A stretch of 64,000 bases of DNA from the NCBI GenBank assembly GCA_018716305.1, contig DVKB01000005.1:46869-110868 (forward strand), given 5' to 3'. Under the pieces are notes generated by a model. It made no database searches. It was not told the origin of the DNA and was given only the letters and a program-made list of their open reading frames with translations. The position numbers were made by a program, and so were the translations under genes. Of the stretch, positions 61,696 through 64,000 are shown piece after piece (position 1 is the first letter of the stretch; every line of letters starts with the position of its first letter). Source of the stretch: Candidatus Scatomonas merdigallinarum. Lineage in GTDB: Bacteria > Bacillota > Clostridia > Lachnospirales > Lachnospiraceae.

Positions 61696-61959
61696 TTGGC
61701 TAACATTAAATCCGCAAAGAAGAGAATCTTAGTAAACGAGACGAAGGCTGCGAGAAACAAGGCGATTCGCTCCAAGGTTAAGACCGCGATTAAGAAGGTT
61801 GAGGCTGCTGCCGCTGCCGGAGACAAGGCTGCTGCTCAGGCTGCACTGCAGGCCGCTACCAAGGAGATCGAGATGGCTGCCAGCAAGGGAGTATATCACA
61901 AGAACAATGCTTCCCGCAAGGTATCCCGCATCAGCAAGGCTGTAAATTCTATCGCTTAA
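61696..61959 (+). CDS. rpsT: Small ribosomal subunit protein S20
   Basis: 87 residues starting with a TTG codon at 61696 (read as Met-Ala-Asn-Ile-Lys-Ser-Ala-Lys-Lys-Arg), with GGAGG nine bases upstream. A longer in-frame ATG at 61648 is not supported, since the S20 fold begins at ANIKSAKKR. Typical Lys/Ala-rich helical bundle (AVNSIA at the C terminus, YHKNNASRKVSR). Binds 16S rRNA early in 30S assembly. Rare start codons are a common feature of S20 genes and are linked in Enterobacteria to autogenous control. Own promoter and terminator. Confidence 0.97.
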   Translation: MANIKSAKKRILVNETKAARNKAIRSKVKTAIKKVEAAAAAGDKAAAQAALQAATKEIEMAASKGVYHKNNASRKVSRISKAVNSIA

Positions 61960-61971
61960 TTATACACATAC

Positions 61972-62008
61972 AAAAATCCTTCCGGACTAACCCACCGGAA
62001 GGATTTTT
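61972..62008. terminator. Bidirectional terminator between rpsT and the cytidylate-kinase-like gene
   Basis: AAAAATCCTTCCGG (61972-61985) pairs perfectly with CCGGAAGGATTTTT (61995-62008); loop 9 nt; T tracts on both sides. It starts 13 nt after the rpsT stop and lies 21 nt beyond the stop of the convergent gene. Confidence 0.86.
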
Positions 62009-62029
62009 TGTCTTTTGAACCGCTGTCTT

Positions 62030-62611
62030 TTATTTTACACCCTTAATATACTCCAAAGCCACGCCGAGGCAGCCCTCCAGGCCCACCAGGCCGCTGTTTA
62101 AGCAGATGTCATAGGTCTCCATCTTGCCCCACTTTCCCGGCGTGCAGGCATCGCAGTATGCCTGGCGGCGTTTATCCACCGAGAGCACATGGGCCTTCAG
62201 ACTATAGCGGGAAAGTTCCGGATGCACCTTCATGATGCGTCCGATCCGGTACTCCAGATCCGCGTACACAAAAATGTTGACCGCATCCGGCAGAATGGTC
62301 TCCGAGCACCGCTCCACAATCACGCAGGGGCCCTCCTGTGCAAGGCGGCGGATCACCGTCTCCTGGGCCTTATAAATGCTCTTTGTCAGAGAAGTCCGAT
62401 TCTGGGCCACATGGAGAACCGATTCCTCCTCCGTGTCCGGCTCCACCTGATCCATGGCCTCCACTGCTGCCAGGTCCACGCCGCCCTCATCGGCAATCAT
62501 AGCTGCCAGATTATCCCCGTAAAAAGGGATTCCCAGCCTGGACGCGATCATCTCCCCCAGTTCCTTTCTCCCGCTTCCATGCTGTCCGCTGATGGTAATC
62601 ACATTCTTCAT
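62030..62611 (-). CDS. Cytidylate kinase-like family protein
   Basis: 193 residues. VITISGQHGSGRKELGEMIA is the P-loop; IPFYGDNLAAMIADEGG, CVIVERCSETIL and LEYRIGRIMKVH follow the AAA_33/cytidylate-kinase-like pattern common in gut Firmicutes. Probably phosphorylates a nucleotide or a small molecule; true cytidylate kinase activity is uncertain because the nucleotide-binding region is diverged. DVCDACTPGKWG-like region (YCDACTPGKWG) near residue 152 is typical of this subfamily. Confidence 0.85.
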   Translation of the reverse strand: MKNVITISGQHGSGRKELGEMIASRLGIPFYGDNLAAMIADEGGVDLAAVEAMDQVEPDTEEESVLHVAQNRTSLTKSIYKAQETVIRRLAQEGPCVIVERCSETILPDAVNIFVYADLEYRIGRIMKVHPELSRYSLKAHVLSVDKRRQAYCDACTPGKWGKMETYDICLNSGLVGLEGCLGVALEYIKGVK

Positions 62612-62643
62612 TTCCTTACCTCCCCATTGATAAATATTTATAA

Positions 62644-63216
62644 TTACAATCGGCCCGCGTCATATACAGCCCGCTCGCCCCCGATAAATTTCGGCCGGGT
62701 TCTGGCGCAGACCACCCGCGCGCCGCCGATTTCCTTTGTTTTAATCCGCACCGGAACAGCCACATCCCGCAGATGCATGCCGATCAGCGTATCCCCAATA
62801 TCGATTCCTCCGTGCGCCTTTATATGCTCCACTGCCACAGGGCGGTCAAAAAGCGCATAGGCGGCTGTGGCAAAGGAGCCGCCTGCCTTGAGCTGAGGCA
62901 CCACATTTACCGGCTCCCAGCCGTAGCGCAGGGCGGCCTCCTCCTCTAAAATCAGCGCCCGGTTCAAGTGCTCGCAGCACTGGGCCGCCAGATAAATCCC
63001 TCTTGCCTTCAGTTCTTCCCATAGAGTCTCACAGACGGCCCTTCCTATCTCCTCGCTGGAGTGGGAGCCGATTTTAAAGCTGTCAATCTCGCTGGAGGAA
63101 CAGCCCACCACCAGCACCTGTCCGGCCTTCATGTGCGCCTGTTCCAGGAACTCCGCCAGCACCTCTCTGGTACTCCCGCAGATTTCTGTAAGCTCCATCT
63201 CTTTCATCGCATCCAT
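62644..63216 (-). CDS. YwlG/UPF0340 (TIGR01440) family protein
   Basis: 190 residues. VVGCSSSEIDSFKIGSHSS, AAQCCEHLNRALI, VNVVPQLKAGGSFATAAY and VAVEHIKAHGGIDIGDTLIGMHL are the signatures of the UPF0340 family. Function is unknown; a crystal structure exists for the Bacillus member but no established reaction that I know of. It is usually a free-standing housekeeping gene in Firmicutes. It follows holA after 17 nt. Confidence 0.93.
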   Translation of the reverse strand: MDAMKEMELTEICGSTREVLAEFLEQAHMKAGQVLVVGCSSSEIDSFKIGSHSSEEIGRAVCETLWEELKARGIYLAAQCCEHLNRALILEEEAALRYGWEPVNVVPQLKAGGSFATAAYALFDRPVAVEHIKAHGGIDIGDTLIGMHLRDVAVPVRIKTKEIGGARVVCARTRPKFIGGERAVYDAGRL

Positions 63217-63233
63217 CGCCTTTCATCCTTTTC

Positions 63234-64000
63234 TCAATACCGATTTGCTATGAGCAGTTCCACCGCCAGCCGATCGGAGAGCCGCCCGGTTTTCACACTC
63301 TCCTCCGCGTCCACGCAGAGATTCACATAGGCCAGAATCTGCTCCCTGGTAAATGCCCGGGCCTGGGCCATCACCTTCCCCGCCACAAAGGGCTGGAGCT
63401 TCAGCCGGGAGGCTATGGCGCCCCGGTCCATGCCCTGCCCTGCCAGTTCCTTCACCTGCAAAATCTGGTTGAACTGCCTGGCGATGAGAAACAGAATCCG
63501 CATGGGCGGCTCCTTGAGCGTCAGAAGATCCTCATACAGATCCATGGCCTGGCGGGTTTTCCGGTTTGCAATCGCCGCAATCATCTCGAAAATCCGGTTT
63601 GTAATCTGGGGCGTGCAGATGGCGTCCACGTCCTCCTTTGTGATTACATCCCGGCCCAGGGTATAGCTGATCAGCTTTTCCAGCTCCGAGCTGATATTTT
63701 CCATATCGTCTCCCGTGAGGCTTAAGAAATATTCCATGGTCCCGGAGGTTATCTTTTTCCCGCTGCGGGACAGAATCCCCGCCGCCCATCTGCCCAACTG
63801 CGCCGAACTCTGCCTTTCCATCTCCGCCGCATAGCCCTTTTTCTTTACCGCTTTATATAGTTTGCTCCGCTTATCCACTTCGGATTCCACAAAGAGAAGG
63901 CAGGTGGTGTCCGGAATCTGCTCAATATAGGAACTGACGGTATCCGCCCCCGTCCCCCCCTTAAACCAGCCGCTGTCCTCCACAAGGACCAGGCGTTTTT
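63234..64000 (-). CDS. holA: DNA polymerase III delta subunit, 5' end cut by window edge
   Basis: The reading frame stays open to the right edge, so only about 255 C-terminal residues are present; an in-frame GTG at 63983 should not be taken as the start. HolA/YqeN features: SGWFKGGTGA, TCLLFVESEVDKRSKLYKAVKK, GAASIL-like ILSRSGKKIT, VDAICTPQITNRIFEMIAAIANRKTRQAMDLYEDLL and LIARQFNQILQVKELAGQGM. It opens the sliding clamp as part of the clamp loader. The N-terminal nucleotide-binding-like domain is outside the window. Position next to rpsT is as in Bacillus. Confidence 0.93.
   Translation of the reverse strand, partial: KRLVLVEDSGWFKGGTGADTVSSYIEQIPDTTCLLFVESEVDKRSKLYKAVKKKGYAAEMERQSSAQLGRWAAGILSRSGKKITSGTMEYFLSLTGDDMENISSELEKLISYTLGRDVITKEDVDAICTPQITNRIFEMIAAIANRKTRQAMDLYEDLLTLKEPPMRILFLIARQFNQILQVKELAGQGMDRGAIASRLKLQPFVAGKVMAQARAFTREQILAYVNLCVDAEESVKTGRLSDRLAVELLIANRY

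Noticed and set aside
1..64000. CRISPR arrays, tRNA genes, insertion sequences
   Set aside because: No regularly spaced direct repeats, no cloverleaf with CCA-type end, and no transposase-like protein seen on either strand.

Overview
The window reads as chromosome of an endospore-forming, probably gut-associated Firmicute, most likely a Lachnospiraceae-type Clostridium. Reasons: the order holA / rpsT / gpr / spoIIP / lepA / hemW is the classical Firmicute arrangement, spoIIP and gpr imply sporulation, promoters and ribosome binding sites are low-GC Gram-positive in style, and there is a large rhamnan-type cell-wall polysaccharide locus. Almost everything is on the minus strand. The only plus-strand genes are a pyruvyl-transferase-like gene (4.6-5.7 kb) and rpsT (61.7 kb), plus one gene remnant near 59 kb. 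No tRNA, rRNA, CRISPR array or insertion sequence with a transposase was seen.

Region 1 (0-31.4 kb, relatively AT-rich) is devoted to cell-surface polysaccharide and wall-associated proteins. rfbA/rfbB lie at 1-3 kb and rfbC/rfbD at 21-23 kb; together they make dTDP-L-rhamnose. A Wzm/Wzt ABC exporter, an RgpF-type rhamnan protein with an unusual C-terminal tandem module, several GT2 glycosyltransferases, an acyltransferase, a GtrB-like glycosyltransferase and an OpgB-like phosphoglycerol transferase resemble in content the streptococcal rhamnose-polysaccharide loci. Between the two rfb pairs lie secreted proteins: an L,D-transpeptidase and an SGNH hydrolase that share the same tyrosine-rich repeats, and a 1024-residue pectinesterase with three SLH domains. 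A 270-bp foldback element with nested complementary arms sits between the first two (13994-14263).

Region 2 (30.5-43 kb, visibly GC-richer) is a second glycan module: a WbaP-type initiating phosphotransferase, an LCP ligase, GT2 enzymes, an RffA-type aminotransferase, an ArnC-like polyprenyl-phosphate glycosyltransferase, a pair of tiny SMR/EamA half-transporters, a WbqC protein and an ATP-grasp/PLP-enzyme fusion. I read the latter set as a candidate system that makes an amino sugar, perhaps decorates its amine with an amino acid, loads it on undecaprenyl phosphate and flips it.

Region 3 (42.8-64 kb) is mostly housekeeping: GtrA, D,D-carboxypeptidase, an HPr-like protein, CdaR/CdaA (c-di-AMP synthesis), two unknown membrane proteins, ComF, RecD2, MreB, UvrA (with a clear LexA box), HemW, LepA, SpoIIP, GPR, ribosomal protein S20, a cytidylate-kinase-like protein, a YwlG-family protein and the DNA polymerase III delta subunit, cut by the window edge. 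Between lepA and spoIIP there appears to be a fragment of an AbiEi-type antitoxin gene.
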